Source of the DNA: Paenibacillus methanolicus
GTDB lineage: Bacteria > Bacillota > Bacilli > Paenibacillales > Paenibacillaceae
Direction: 5' to 3'
Assembly: GCF_008124765.1 (NCBI RefSeq)
Contig: NZ_VNHS01000006.1
Span: 1-64,000, forward strand
Length of the DNA stretch: 64,000 nucleotides
Shown: positions 1 through 8,167 of the stretch, one piece after another
Numbering within the stretch: the first letter of the stretch is position 1
Layout: the number at the start of each line of letters is the position of its first letter
The notes under the pieces: model-generated
The model's input: the letters and a program-made list of their open reading frames with translations, nothing else
What the model was told of the DNA's origin: nothing
The model's database searches: none
Program-made: the position numbers and the translations under genes

Positions 1-167
1 ATTAGCATCCGTTTCCGAATGTTATCCCGGTCTTACAGGCAGGTTACCTACGTGTTACTCACCCGTCCGCCGCTAACCTTACCCCGAAGGGTAAGGTCCG
101 CTCGACTTGCATGTATTAGGCACGCCGCCAGCGTTCGTCCTGAGCCAGGATCAAACTCTCCAATAAA
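1..167 (-). rRNA. rrs: 16S ribosomal RNA, 5' end only (partial)
   Basis: Read on the minus strand, positions 163 down to 141 give the universal 16S start AGAGTTTGATCCTGGCTCAG, followed by the conserved ACGAACGCTGGCGGCGTGCC block and helix 6-8 sequence typical of Firmicutes. The gene runs off the left window edge, so only about 167 nt of the 5' domain are present. The mature 5' end is placed at about 167 by comparison with Bacillus (TTTATTGGAGAG). The leader at about 220-240 contains CCTTGAAAACTGAAC, a stretch common in Bacillales rrn leaders and spacers. Confidence 0.97.
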
Positions 168-283
168 GAGCTCGAGTCTAAGACTCATTACTTAACTAGC
201 ATTTGACATATCGCTCATTGTTCAGTTTTCAAGGAACAAGTTAGTTACTTACTTTTTCGTCCCGCTCTAGCGACCGGAATTAG

Positions 284-313
284 AATATATCATACTTCGT
301 CCGTGCCTTGCAA
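284..313 (-). promoter_or_regulatory. rRNA promoter, proximal (P2-like)
   Basis: On the minus strand a -35 TTGCAA (313-308) and a -10 TATATT (289-284) are separated by 18 nt and lie about 115 nt upstream of the 16S mature end. Together with a second promoter farther upstream this matches the tandem-promoter arrangement known for Bacillus rrn operons. Assignment is by motif only. Confidence 0.6.
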
Positions 314-411
314 CTGTTATTTTTGTTTTTATTTTTCGTTACCGGTTGAACCGGAGTAAAAACAGTCAGCTGCGTCTTCCGCTTGTCCGCTTGTCCAGCG
401 GGCGGATTTAT

Positions 412-440
412 AGAATACACCGCACCGTACTTGAAAGCAA
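412..440 (-). promoter_or_regulatory. rRNA promoter, distal (P1-like)
   Basis: On the minus strand TTGCTT (440-435) and TATTCT (417-412) are separated by 17 nt, about 125 nt upstream of the proximal rRNA promoter. The rest of the gap between 168 and 500 holds only the rRNA leader and these promoters; I see no gene there. Confidence 0.5.
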
Positions 441-504
441 GTTGTAAAATATCCCATTCAACTTTGATCACCGTTCAACCGTATAGGCAGAGTCTCCGCT
501 ATTA

Positions 505-547
505 AATAAGCGCGGACCATGCCGTACTCCATGTTTCCGCGCTTATT
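505..547 (-). terminator. Hairpin downstream of the GH18 gene
   Basis: A 12-bp perfect inverted repeat (AATAAGCGCGGA at 505-516, TCCGCGCTTATT at 536-547) lies directly downstream of the minus-strand gene ending at 555. The trailing U-run is short (TTATTTAATA), so termination strength is uncertain. It also insulates this gene from the rRNA promoters. Confidence 0.6.
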
Positions 548-554
548 GGGCAGC

Positions 555-1808
555 CTATTCCATTACAATCGTTTGTTTCATCTCTTGATACGCCGCATCG
601 CCGATCATGCCCAGGCGCCACAAAGCGATCCCCTTCAAGCCGTATCGTTTGGCTAAGCCGATTTTGTCATTGACGGTCTGCGCATTCTCGCTGCCGAACG
701 ATATCCCGAGCAAGAGCTGGTCCTTCTTCACTTCCTTCAGCGCCAGCCGAATCCCTTCGTCTACGCGTTTCATCGGTTCCGGAGATTCGCCATCCTCATA
801 GTGATAGGCCATGATGACCAACTCGTCGGCTACCTTGGCCAATTCCTTGTAATCGTACCCATGATAGGCGCCGTTCAACGGATGAAGCGCGAGCGATATT
901 TTCAGACCAAGCGGCTTGGTCTTTGCTTGCAGATTCTGAATAAATCCGGTGAATTGCTGCTGCGCGAGCTTCCGATCGCCGGTCAAGCCCAAGCCTTCGA
1001 AGTCGATCGCGACGCCTTTAAACCCTTTCTCCTTCGCCGTCTGAACAATCGCTTCGATAGCCTTAGCGCTGAGGTCAGGGTCGCTGAGTAATTTCGTCAC
1101 TTCTCCCGATCCGTCAGTACCAAATACCATAAAGTATGGGTCGGTCCCATTAGCGGCAGCATCGGCGACGATCCGCTCCGGCGTAATCTCGCCGGCGGCT
1201 TGCGGCCAATAAAAGTCGATGCCGTCGAAGATGAGCTCGCCCTCTTTATTTATGCGCGACCAACCGAACGAAACGGCGTCGAGCGAATCGATATAAGCAC
1301 GCTCTTTAAAGGACGACATCGCGTAATAAGCCATCGCATAGATATCTTCGACTGGCGATTGGATCGTTACCGTCTTCGTTGCGCCGTTCCATGCGACGCC
1401 GGCACCGAACTGCGAACTGAAAAAGGCGAGCGGCACGAGCGTGCTACCTGCTTGATTAATCGGCGCGGCAGTCAGCTGCGCCGCGGTCCCGTTCACAATC
1501 GCCTGCTTCTTATTCAGCTGCAAGACAACCTTCTTCAACTGCCCTTGCACGGTTTTCGTGGCGGTTATCGCTTTCTTCGCCGGGTCCCAAACGACCGAAA
1601 TGCGCAGTGCTTCCGCTATGGCTCGAAACGGCACCATGTTCGTGGAGTTGACGATAACCGGTTCGCTCGGGAAGGACAACGGGTATCCGTCAAGTATTAT
1701 CGAAACGGAAGGCTTGGCGACAGGCGCCGCCAACGCCGCTTGCGAACCGGAAATTAACATCGTTGCTGCAGTGATGGCCATTGCGGCCTTTTTAGAAAAT
1801 CCCTTAAT
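555..1808 (-). CDS. Secreted stalk-domain/GH18 glycosyl hydrolase family protein, probable ATT start
   Basis: A secreted protein of about 417 residues. It has a signal peptide (basic n-region, hydrophobic AMAITAATML, cleavage near AALA-AP), a stalk (copper amine oxidase N-terminal-like) domain around residues 35-140, and a GH18 catalytic domain to the C-terminus. The GH18 motif reads GVAIDFE, giving Asp269 and the acid/base Glu271. Related Bacillales proteins are spore or cell-wall GH18 enzymes acting on N-acetylglucosamine polymers; the substrate here is inferred. Start choice: the SD GGAGAGG (1821-1815) is followed after 6 nt by ATT at 1808, and a promoter -10 at 1848-1843 puts the transcript start downstream of the upstream ATG codons near 1874 and 1844. 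The next in-frame ATG would remove the positive n-region of the signal peptide. Confidence 0.85.
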   Translation of the reverse strand: MKGFSKKAAMAITAATMLISGSQAALAAPVAKPSVSIILDGYPLSFPSEPVIVNSTNMVPFRAIAEALRISVVWDPAKKAITATKTVQGQLKKVVLQLNKKQAIVNGTAAQLTAAPINQAGSTLVPLAFFSSQFGAGVAWNGATKTVTIQSPVEDIYAMAYYAMSSFKERAYIDSLDAVSFGWSRINKEGELIFDGIDFYWPQAAGEITPERIVADAAANGTDPYFMVFGTDGSGEVTKLLSDPDLSAKAIEAIVQTAKEKGFKGVAIDFEGLGLTGDRKLAQQQFTGFIQNLQAKTKPLGLKISLALHPLNGAYHGYDYKELAKVADELVIMAYHYEDGESPEPMKRVDEGIRLALKEVKKDQLLLGISFGSENAQTVNDKIGLAKRYGLKGIALWRLGMIGDAAYQEMKQTIVME

Positions 1809-1842
1809 TTTGATCCTCTCCCAATCTATGAATATCCCTATC

Positions 1843-1851
1843 ATTATAGCA
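1843..1851 (-). promoter_or_regulatory. Extended -10 promoter of the GH18 gene
   Basis: On the minus strand TGC-TATAAT (1851-1843) is a perfect extended -10 element, with no good -35 at 17 nt. Transcription would begin near 1836, only about 15 nt before the SD at 1821-1815, which constrains the translation start to the ATT codon at 1808. Confidence 0.6.
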
Positions 1852-1866
1852 TGTTCGATAGGTTCA

Positions 1867-1896
1867 TTGATCAAGAAAGGCCAGGACCTCTATAAT
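1867..1896 (+). promoter_or_regulatory. SigA promoter of the DUF2536 gene
   Basis: TTGATC (1867-1872) and TATAAT (1891-1896) are separated by 18 nt, about 30 nt upstream of the start codon at 1928. It is divergent from and close to the GH18 promoter. Confidence 0.7.
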
Positions 1897-1927
1897 AGAG
1901 AAAAACGCAAAAAAGGTGATGAACATT

Positions 1928-2137
1928 ATGGATTTCATGTTGGACCGATTAACGGATAAGATCGAATTTTATCAGGCTTACGACCTTGCTTCCCTTGAAA
2001 AGATAATCGCCTCTAAAATCGACGATAACAAGGGGATGCTGCTGGAAGTGCACGCTGTCCAGCACAACGTCGTATTCGATCCAAGAGCGGAGAAAATGCT
2101 TTACAGCGCGACGGTCCATTTTAAAGCGAAAAAGTAA
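1928..2137 (+). CDS. DUF2536 family protein (YrzA-like)
   Basis: A small soluble protein of 69 residues beginning MDFMLDRLTDKIEFYQAYD, with a central amphipathic segment and a basic tail ending VHFKAKK. It resembles the DUF2536/YrzA family of Bacillales, whose function is unknown. The start at 1928 is chosen because AAAAGGTGATG (1911-1921) is an extended SD 6 nt upstream; GTG at 1916 and ATG at 1919 lie inside that SD. It has its own SigA promoter and is followed by the M20 hydrolase gene after about 50 nt. Family assignment is by recalled sequence resemblance. Confidence 0.75.
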   Translation: MDFMLDRLTDKIEFYQAYDLASLEKIIASKIDDNKGMLLEVHAVQHNVVFDPRAEKMLYSATVHFKAKK

Positions 2138-2188
2138 ACAGCCGTCATCGCGCGATAACAAAACGATGAGCGAGCGAGGAGCATGAGA

Positions 2189-3367
2189 ATGAAGACGAAA
2201 CACGACGTGTTTGCTCATATTGACGACCATGGCGCCAGCTACAAAGCGATTTCCCGATACATCGGGGCAAATCCGGAGCTGGGCAACAAGGAGTTTATGG
2301 CCGCCGCCAAAATAACGGAAGAGCTGGAGCGCCAAGGGTTTCGGGTGGAACGCGGCGTTCTTGGTTTGGAGACGGCTTTCATCGGCACGTACGATTCGGA
2401 ACGCCCAGGACCCGTCGCGGCCTTCCTCTGCGAATACGACGCGCTGCCGGATGTGGGTCATGCTTGCGGACATCACCTGATTTGCATGATGAGTCTTGCG
2501 GCCGGCGCGGCGCTCAAATCGGTCGTGGACGCAACCGGTGGCAGTATTCGGATCTACGGCACGCCGGCGGAGGAAACGAACGGCGCGAAAGTGACGATGG
2601 CGGCTGCAGGCTTATTCGACGATTGCGATTTTGCGCTGATGGCCCACCCCTACTACAAGTTCGAAAAGTCAGGCTCGTCGCTGGCCATGGACGCGATACA
2701 ATTCGAATTCTTCGGACAGACGGCGCATGCGGCGGCAAGTCCGCACGAAGGCGTGAATGCGCTGGACGCCGTCCTTCAGCTGTTTAATTCCATTAACGCC
2801 ATGCGTCAGCAAACGCGTCCCGATGCCCGCATTCACGGCATTATCGACAACGGCGGAACCGCTCCGAACGTCATTCCCGGTTACGCGTCCGCTAAATTCT
2901 ACGCGCGCTCCGCTTCGCGAACGTACACGAACGAGCTCACGGAGAAGCTGAAACGATGCGCGGAAGGAGCGGCGCTGCAAACCGGCTGCACGTTGAAGCG
3001 GAACATGTACGAATTGTCGTATGACGAACTGCGGACCAACGAAACGTTATCGAATGCGTTCACCGCCAACCTGCTCGAGGCGGGTATTCCAGAACATGAC
3101 ATTACGACCGGCGTCGATCATGGTTCGCTGGACCTTGGCAATGTATCGCTTCGTTGTCCGGCTATCCATCCCTATGTGAAGATCGTCGAGGAACGCTACC
3201 TGCTGCATACCGTCGAATTCCGCGATGCCGCCATGACCGAGCGCGCCCTCGAGCGGATGATCTTCGGGGCGAAAATGCTGGCGGCCACCGCCTATGACGT
3301 GGTGACGACTCCAAAGCTGCTCGCGGGAATCAAGTCGGAATTCGAACAAACGAATGCTTCTGTATAA
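2189..3367 (+). CDS. M20 family metallo-amidohydrolase (amidase/aminoacylase type)
   Basis: A 392-residue cytoplasmic metallopeptidase-fold hydrolase. The metal-binding motif GHACGHH is near residue 92 and the catalytic and metal-binding Glu pair (PAEETNGAK) near residue 130. The lid/dimerisation domain follows, with the conserved QTAHAAASPHEGVNALDA segment. Members of this branch (AbgA/AbgB, IAA-amino acid hydrolase-like) cleave N-acyl amino acids or p-aminobenzoyl-glutamate; the substrate here cannot be told from sequence. Start at ATG 2189 (8 nt after GAGGA) is preferred over ATG 2183. It is probably transcribed with the DUF2536 gene and ends at a bidirectional terminator. Confidence 0.88.
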   Translation: MKTKHDVFAHIDDHGASYKAISRYIGANPELGNKEFMAAAKITEELERQGFRVERGVLGLETAFIGTYDSERPGPVAAFLCEYDALPDVGHACGHHLICMMSLAAGAALKSVVDATGGSIRIYGTPAEETNGAKVTMAAAGLFDDCDFALMAHPYYKFEKSGSSLAMDAIQFEFFGQTAHAAASPHEGVNALDAVLQLFNSINAMRQQTRPDARIHGIIDNGGTAPNVIPGYASAKFYARSASRTYTNELTEKLKRCAEGAALQTGCTLKRNMYELSYDELRTNETLSNAFTANLLEAGIPEHDITTGVDHGSLDLGNVSLRCPAIHPYVKIVEERYLLHTVEFRDAAMTERALERMIFGAKMLAATAYDVVTTPKLLAGIKSEFEQTNASV

Positions 3368-3403
3368 AGTGCACCTTCCATCGTGCCTTCAAGTCATCAA
3401 TAT

Positions 3404-3443
3404 AAGAAAGCCAGGCTGGATGATCATCCGGCCTGGCTTTCTT
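3404..3443. terminator. Bidirectional terminator between M20 hydrolase and nrdJ
   Basis: A 13-bp stem (AAGAAAGCCAGGC at 3404-3416 with GCCTGGCTTTCTT at 3431-3443) carries A- and T-rich flanks on both sides and separates two convergent genes. Confidence 0.85.
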
Positions 3444-3458
3444 CGTTATTCTATAGCG

Positions 3459-6092
3459 TTACGTGCAGCGGCTGTATCCGCAAGTTCCGCACGTCTTGCA
3501 GCCTTCGATGTGCACGAGCGTCGCGCCGCCGCAGGACGGGCACAAGTCGCGCGGGTGCGCTTCGGATGGCTTGCCGCCGTAACCCGCAGCGCTAGCGGAA
3601 GACGACGACGCAATCGTCGGCAATGTTGCAAAGGAAGGCGCTTCGGCTTCGGCTGATGCCGCTTCCTCTCCGTTCGCCGTGATATGGAGTTCGAGCGATT
3701 TGGCTACCGCGTCCGCAATGGACTCCACGCGGTTCGCGCCGAATCCGATCGCGCCGGAGCCGCCGATGCCTTTCAAATGTTTGATGAGCAGCTGCACTTT
3801 GTTGCCATGGTCGCCGTATCGAAGGAACAACGAGCAGACGCGGCCGAGCGCTTCCGCCATCGCGAAGACGTCGGAGCCCGCTTTGCCGACATTCAGGAAA
3901 ATTTCGACCGGCGTGCCATCGAGGTCATTGATCGTAATATAGGCCATGCCGAACGGCGTATTAATCTTGTACGTCGCGCCGCGAAGAATGGATGGACGGC
4001 GTTTGTACTGCTTGTCGATGACCGGCTCCGCAATCCTGTTCGCCTCGACCGCGGACGCAACAGCCGTCTCCGCCGCGACTTTGAACGCCGCCGCTGCCAC
4101 GGTTTCTCTATCGTCCGCCGCAGGTTGAACGGATGCCTGTTCTTTGTCGTCCTCGTCCTTCTTCGTCGAGAGCACCTGAACGTCGCGGCTTCCGTCGCGG
4201 TAGATCGTGACGCCCTTACAGCCCAGTTCGAAGGCCAGCTCGTAAAGCCGCTTCGTCTCGTCGACCGTAAAGTCGTTCGGACAGTTCGCCGTCTTGGAGA
4301 TGGAGCTGTCTACCCAACGCTGGATCGCCGCCTGAACGCGAATGTGGTCTTCCGCCGACAGACTCATGGACGTCACGAAATAATCGGGCAGCTCTTCGCC
4401 CGGATTCGCATCCTTCCATTGCTGCGCGATCGGCACGTACTGCTTGTCGAAGCCAAGCCGGCTTTGACGGAAGTATTCGAATGCGAAGTATGGCTCGATG
4501 CCGGTCGACGTGCCGACCATCGTTCCCGTGCTGCCCGTCGGCGCCTGCGTGAGCACCGTGACGTTCCGCATGCCGTTCGTCGCAACCGATTCGCCAAGCT
4601 CCGGATACGTCTGGATCATTTGTTTCATAAATCCGCTCTGCGCGAATTTATCCGCCTCGAACGCTTCGAACGAACCTTTCTCCGCCGCGATCTCGGAAGA
4701 CGCCATGTACGACTCGCGCGCGATAAAGCTGTAGAGCTTATCGAGGAACAGCAGCGATTCCGGGCTCCCGTAACGGACCTTCAGCTTGATCATCAGCTCG
4801 GCCAGTCCCATGGAGCCTAGGCCGACGCGGCGTTCGCGCTTCTGGTTCCGCTCATTCTCTTCGAAATGGTACGGCGTCGCGTCGATGACATTGTCCAGGA
4901 AGCGGACGGCGTAACGGGTAACTTTGCCCAGCTCGGCCCAATCCACGTCATGGTTCGCTTCATCGTAAAATTTGGAAAGATTGATCGCGGACAAATTACA
5001 AACGCCCCACGCTGGCAGACCTTGCTCGCCGCAAGGGTTCGTCGCGATAAGCGGGTTGAAGTACCAGCTGTTGGACATCTGGTTGTAATATTCCATAAAG
5101 ACGACGCCCGGCTCCGCCGACTTCCAGGCGGACTCGATGATGGTATGCCAAATTTCGCGAGCGCGCACCGTCCGGTAATGAATGACGCGTTTGCCTTGAG
5201 CGCGCCACTTCGCCAGATCGCCGTCCCAATCTTCGTCGTATCCTTCTTCTTTCGTATCCGGGAACACCAGCTCCCAGTCCAGATCCTCTTTCACCGCGCG
5301 CATGAAATCGTTGCTGACGCAAACCGACAGGTTGGCGTTCGTCACTTGACCCATCGTCTGCTTAACCGTAATAAAGTCAAGCACATCCGGATGCCAATCG
5401 TGAATCATGAGCATAAGCGCGCCTCGGCGGCTGCCGCCTTGCTCGATCAATCCCGTCGTGTAGCTGAATAGTCCGCCCCAGGACACGGCGCCGCTGGAGG
5501 AGCCGTTCACGCCTTTCACGACCGACCGTCTCGGACGGAGCGAAGACAGATTAATGCCCACGCCTCCGCCGCGAGCCATAATTTCCGTCATTTCGGACAA
5601 TGTCTCCATGATGCCGCCGCGGCTGTCCTTCGGCGAGGGGATTACGTAACAGTTGAAGAGCGTAAGCTCGTCGCTTGCGCCGGCGCCCGCCGCGATTCTA
5701 CCGCCGGGTACGAGCTTCCAGTCGTCCAGCAAATAGCGGAACCTCTCCCGCCATTGGTCGCGTTTCTCTTCCGTCTGCTCCGCGCCGGAAATCGCGCCGG
5801 CCAGCCGGTCCCACATCTCCTCGGGCGTGCGTTCGACCGTCAAGGTCAGCTTCTCGACCGGCGCGTTGATCGTCTCGCCGCTGCGTAGCAGAACGGTCGC
5901 TTCGTCGCCGCTGCGGGCGATGACCTCGCCGACTTCCTTCGTCGGGAACTTGGGATCGTCCTTCGTCAGGACGAGCACCGTATCGCCCATTTTCGCCAGC
6001 TCCGGCGAAGCTTGCTTCCAGGCGTAACGGTCCAAAAATATTTTCTCGCTCAATCCCTCTAACCGGCTGCTGCTCTTCGTAACCATTGGCAT
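3459..6092 (-). CDS. nrdJ: Adenosylcobalamin-dependent (class II) ribonucleoside-diphosphate reductase
   Basis: The 877-residue NrdJ reduces ribonucleotides to deoxyribonucleotides using vitamin B12 as radical source, so oxygen is neither needed nor harmful. Visible signatures are GGGVGINLSSLRPR, the catalytic N-P-C-G-E motif in TNPCGEQGLPAWGVCNLS, the phosphate-binding APTGSTGTMVG segment, and a C-terminal zinc-ribbon-like CPSCGG...CKTCGTCGYSRC that carries the redox-relay cysteines. A low-complexity Ala/Glu-rich linker precedes this tail. Start at ATG 6092 has the SD GGGGAGG 5 nt upstream. No class I or III enzyme is in the window. The upstream region carries two NrdR-box-like sites. Confidence 0.95.
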   Translation of the reverse strand: MPMVTKSSSRLEGLSEKIFLDRYAWKQASPELAKMGDTVLVLTKDDPKFPTKEVGEVIARSGDEATVLLRSGETINAPVEKLTLTVERTPEEMWDRLAGAISGAEQTEEKRDQWRERFRYLLDDWKLVPGGRIAAGAGASDELTLFNCYVIPSPKDSRGGIMETLSEMTEIMARGGGVGINLSSLRPRRSVVKGVNGSSSGAVSWGGLFSYTTGLIEQGGSRRGALMLMIHDWHPDVLDFITVKQTMGQVTNANLSVCVSNDFMRAVKEDLDWELVFPDTKEEGYDEDWDGDLAKWRAQGKRVIHYRTVRAREIWHTIIESAWKSAEPGVVFMEYYNQMSNSWYFNPLIATNPCGEQGLPAWGVCNLSAINLSKFYDEANHDVDWAELGKVTRYAVRFLDNVIDATPYHFEENERNQKRERRVGLGSMGLAELMIKLKVRYGSPESLLFLDKLYSFIARESYMASSEIAAEKGSFEAFEADKFAQSGFMKQMIQTYPELGESVATNGMRNVTVLTQAPTGSTGTMVGTSTGIEPYFAFEYFRQSRLGFDKQYVPIAQQWKDANPGEELPDYFVTSMSLSAEDHIRVQAAIQRWVDSSISKTANCPNDFTVDETKRLYELAFELGCKGVTIYRDGSRDVQVLSTKKDEDDKEQASVQPAADDRETVAAAAFKVAAETAVASAVEANRIAEPVIDKQYKRRPSILRGATYKINTPFGMAYITINDLDGTPVEIFLNVGKAGSDVFAMAEALGRVCSLFLRYGDHGNKVQLLIKHLKGIGGSGAIGFGANRVESIADAVAKSLELHITANGEEAASAEAEAPSFATLPTIASSSSASAAGYGGKPSEAHPRDLCPSCGGATLVHIEGCKTCGTCGYSRCT

Positions 6093-6115
6093 CCGTTCCT
6101 CCCCATAAGCTTCGT

Positions 6116-6131
6116 TCACTATATCTTGTGT
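6116..6131 (-). promoter_or_regulatory. NrdR-box-like operator, downstream of the nrdJ -10
   Basis: On the minus strand ACACAAGATATAGTGA (6131-6116) matches the published NrdR box acaCwAtATaTwGwgt at about 14 of 16 positions. It lies just downstream of the predicted nrdJ transcription start. NrdR is the zinc-ribbon/ATP-cone repressor of RNR operons; its gene is not in this window. Confidence 0.7.
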
Positions 6132-6140
6132 CCTTATGCT

Positions 6141-6168
6141 ATTGTACCACACTAAATATAGACGTAAA
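6141..6168 (-). promoter_or_regulatory. nrdJ promoter
   Basis: On the minus strand TTTACG (6168-6163) and TACAAT (6146-6141) are separated by 16 nt, with TG at the extended -10 position (TGG-TACAAT). The two NrdR-like boxes bracket the -10: one overlaps the spacer, the other the early transcribed region. Confidence 0.6.
6149..6164 (+). promoter_or_regulatory. NrdR-box-like operator, in the nrdJ promoter spacer
   Basis: ACACTAAATATAGACG (6149-6164) matches the NrdR box consensus at about 13 of 16 positions. It sits between the nrdJ -35 and -10. The gap to the second box is 17 bp, close to the 15-16 bp typical of tandem NrdR boxes. Confidence 0.6.
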
Positions 6169-6358
6169 TAGTGAAAAACAGCCTATTCGGACAATCTAAC
6201 GCCGTACAAGCTCGTTCAAGCTGGCTGTATCTTCTTCATGCGCTATTTTTCCTTTTCGCGAACGGTCCAGCTTTTTCTAACGCCCTCTTATGAATTGCTA
6301 TGTTCACGGTCATACTATGAAGGACTTGTATACCCTTCACCTGGAAAGGAGTTCCTTC

Positions 6359-8167
6359 ATGACGCAATCGGCGAACGATCTACGAGGGGATCAGCCTTCC
6401 TCCATCCTGACGCGAAAATTAAACGCGCACGTTAACGTCCAGTTCGACAGAACCTGGTTCACCGAGCTGCAGCAGCGAGTCGACCGCAACGGCCCGTGGG
6501 ACGATTGGACGATGTATCAGTTGGCCGTCGAAGCCGAGCAATCCAAATTGATCGCGAGCTTCGATGATTTGCAGTGCATGAGGACGCTCCCCGCGCTTGA
6601 ACCGATGCCGCATCAGATCAGCACGGCTCGCAAGGTGCTGCATGAGATGAGCGGCCGCGCGATTCTCGCCGACGAGGTTGGACTCGGCAAGACAATCGAA
6701 GCCGGCCTTATTTTGAAAGAGTACTTGGTTCGCGGGCTTGTCAATCGCGTGCTTATACTCGTGCCGGCCTCTCTCGTGCTGCAATGGGTGCGGGAGCTGA
6801 ACCAGAAGTTCGGCATTCCGGCCATCGCGCAAAAAAAAGAACATTCCTGGCAGAACGACGTCGTCGTCGCCTCGATCGATACGGCCAAGCGCGACCCGCA
6901 CCGCGATATTTTGCTCGGCATGGACTACGATCTGCTTATTATTGATGAAGCGCATAAGCTAAAAAACAAAAAAACGACCAACTACCAGTTCGTCAATCAG
7001 CTGCGCAAAAAATATTGCCTGCTGCTAACCGCCACGCCCGTCCAAAACAATATGGACGAGCTGTATAACCTCATCACGCTGCTTAAACCGGGACAGCTTG
7101 GCGGACAAAGCGAATTCTCGGCGAATTTCGTCGTGGACAAACGCGTGCCGAAGAACGAGGACCGGCTTCAGGAAGCGCTCTCGAGCGTCATGGTCCGCAA
7201 CCGGCGAGGCGACGGCGGCATTCAATTCACGAAACGAATCGTGAAAAACATTCCGCTACCGCTGTCTGCCGAAGAACAAGCGCTATACGACGCCGTGACC
7301 GGCTTCGTGCGCGACCGCTATAACGAGAGCGGCGGCGACTGGTCCAGCATGCTGGCGCTCGTGACGCTGCAGCGCGAGGTGTGCTCCAGCCGCGACGCGG
7401 TATTCCTAACGCTGGTGAACTTGTTCAAGAAGACGGCCGAGGATTCGCCGATCCGCGCGAAAATATGGGAACTCGTCGAGTTCATTCGCAATATTCAAGC
7501 CAACTCCAAAGCGGAGAAGGCGATGGAGCTCATTCGCGAGATGAACGACAAGGTCATCATTTTCACGGAATATCGAGCGACGCAGGAATATCTGCTGAAC
7601 TACTTCCGACAGCACAACCTCGTGGCCGTTCCTTACCGCGGCGGCATGAATCGAGGCAAGAAAGACTGGATGATGGATCTGTTCCGCGGACGCGCGCAGG
7701 TGCTGATCGCGACCGAAGCCGGCGGCGAGGGCATTAACCTACAATTCTGCCATCACATCATCAATTTCGATCTGCCTTGGAATCCGATGCGCGTCGAGCA
7801 GCGGATCGGGCGCGTCCACCGGCTTGGACAGAAGAACGACGTCAAAATTTATAATCTCTGCACGTTGGGCACGATCGAGGAGCATATCGTCGAACTGCTC
7901 CACGAGAAGATCAATTTGTTCGAACTGGTTATCGGCGGTCTGGACCATATTCTCGAACGGTTCGAGAAAGAGGATCAAACGCTGGAGCAGCGGCTGTCGA
8001 AAGCGATGCTCGAGGCGGGCAATACGCAGGATCTGCGCAGTCGTATCCAGGATCTGGGCGATTCGCTCAGCCGGCTGAAAGAGGAAGTCGAGTCGGAGGA
8101 AATCGAAGATACGCCGATCGGAGCCATCCTTGACGCCGTCGGCCAAACGGTGGAGGTACGGCCATGA
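6359..8167 (+). CDS. yqhH: SNF2-family DNA/RNA helicase-like ATPase, YqhH-like
   Basis: A 602-residue Snf2/Rad54-type double-RecA ATPase. Motif I is DEVGLGKTIEAGL, motif II DEAH (IIDEAHKLKN), motif III LLTATPVQN, and the C-terminal RecA lobe ends with ATEAGGEGINLQ and the arginine finger region EQRIGRVHRLGQ. An acidic, probably helical tail follows (about residues 540-602). It resembles bacterial RapA/HepA-like remodellers and B. subtilis YqhH. Start at ATG 6359 is set by AAAGGAG 7 nt upstream. The downstream yqhG start overlaps its stop by 4 nt (ATGA), indicating translational coupling. The physiological target is not known. Confidence 0.9.
   Translation: MTQSANDLRGDQPSSILTRKLNAHVNVQFDRTWFTELQQRVDRNGPWDDWTMYQLAVEAEQSKLIASFDDLQCMRTLPALEPMPHQISTARKVLHEMSGRAILADEVGLGKTIEAGLILKEYLVRGLVNRVLILVPASLVLQWVRELNQKFGIPAIAQKKEHSWQNDVVVASIDTAKRDPHRDILLGMDYDLLIIDEAHKLKNKKTTNYQFVNQLRKKYCLLLTATPVQNNMDELYNLITLLKPGQLGGQSEFSANFVVDKRVPKNEDRLQEALSSVMVRNRRGDGGIQFTKRIVKNIPLPLSAEEQALYDAVTGFVRDRYNESGGDWSSMLALVTLQREVCSSRDAVFLTLVNLFKKTAEDSPIRAKIWELVEFIRNIQANSKAEKAMELIREMNDKVIIFTEYRATQEYLLNYFRQHNLVAVPYRGGMNRGKKDWMMDLFRGRAQVLIATEAGGEGINLQFCHHIINFDLPWNPMRVEQRIGRVHRLGQKNDVKIYNLCTLGTIEEHIVELLHEKINLFELVIGGLDHILERFEKEDQTLEQRLSKAMLEAGNTQDLRSRIQDLGDSLSRLKEEVESEEIEDTPIGAILDAVGQTVEVRP

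Noticed and set aside
280-471. 63-codon reading frame on the minus strand upstream of the 16S gene
   Set aside because: It overlaps both predicted rRNA promoters, has no convincing SD and its sequence shows no protein-like pattern.
3684-4820. 378-codon plus-strand frame inside nrdJ
   Set aside because: It lies antisense to a strongly conserved gene; Arg-rich composition is typical of shadow frames in GC-rich DNA.
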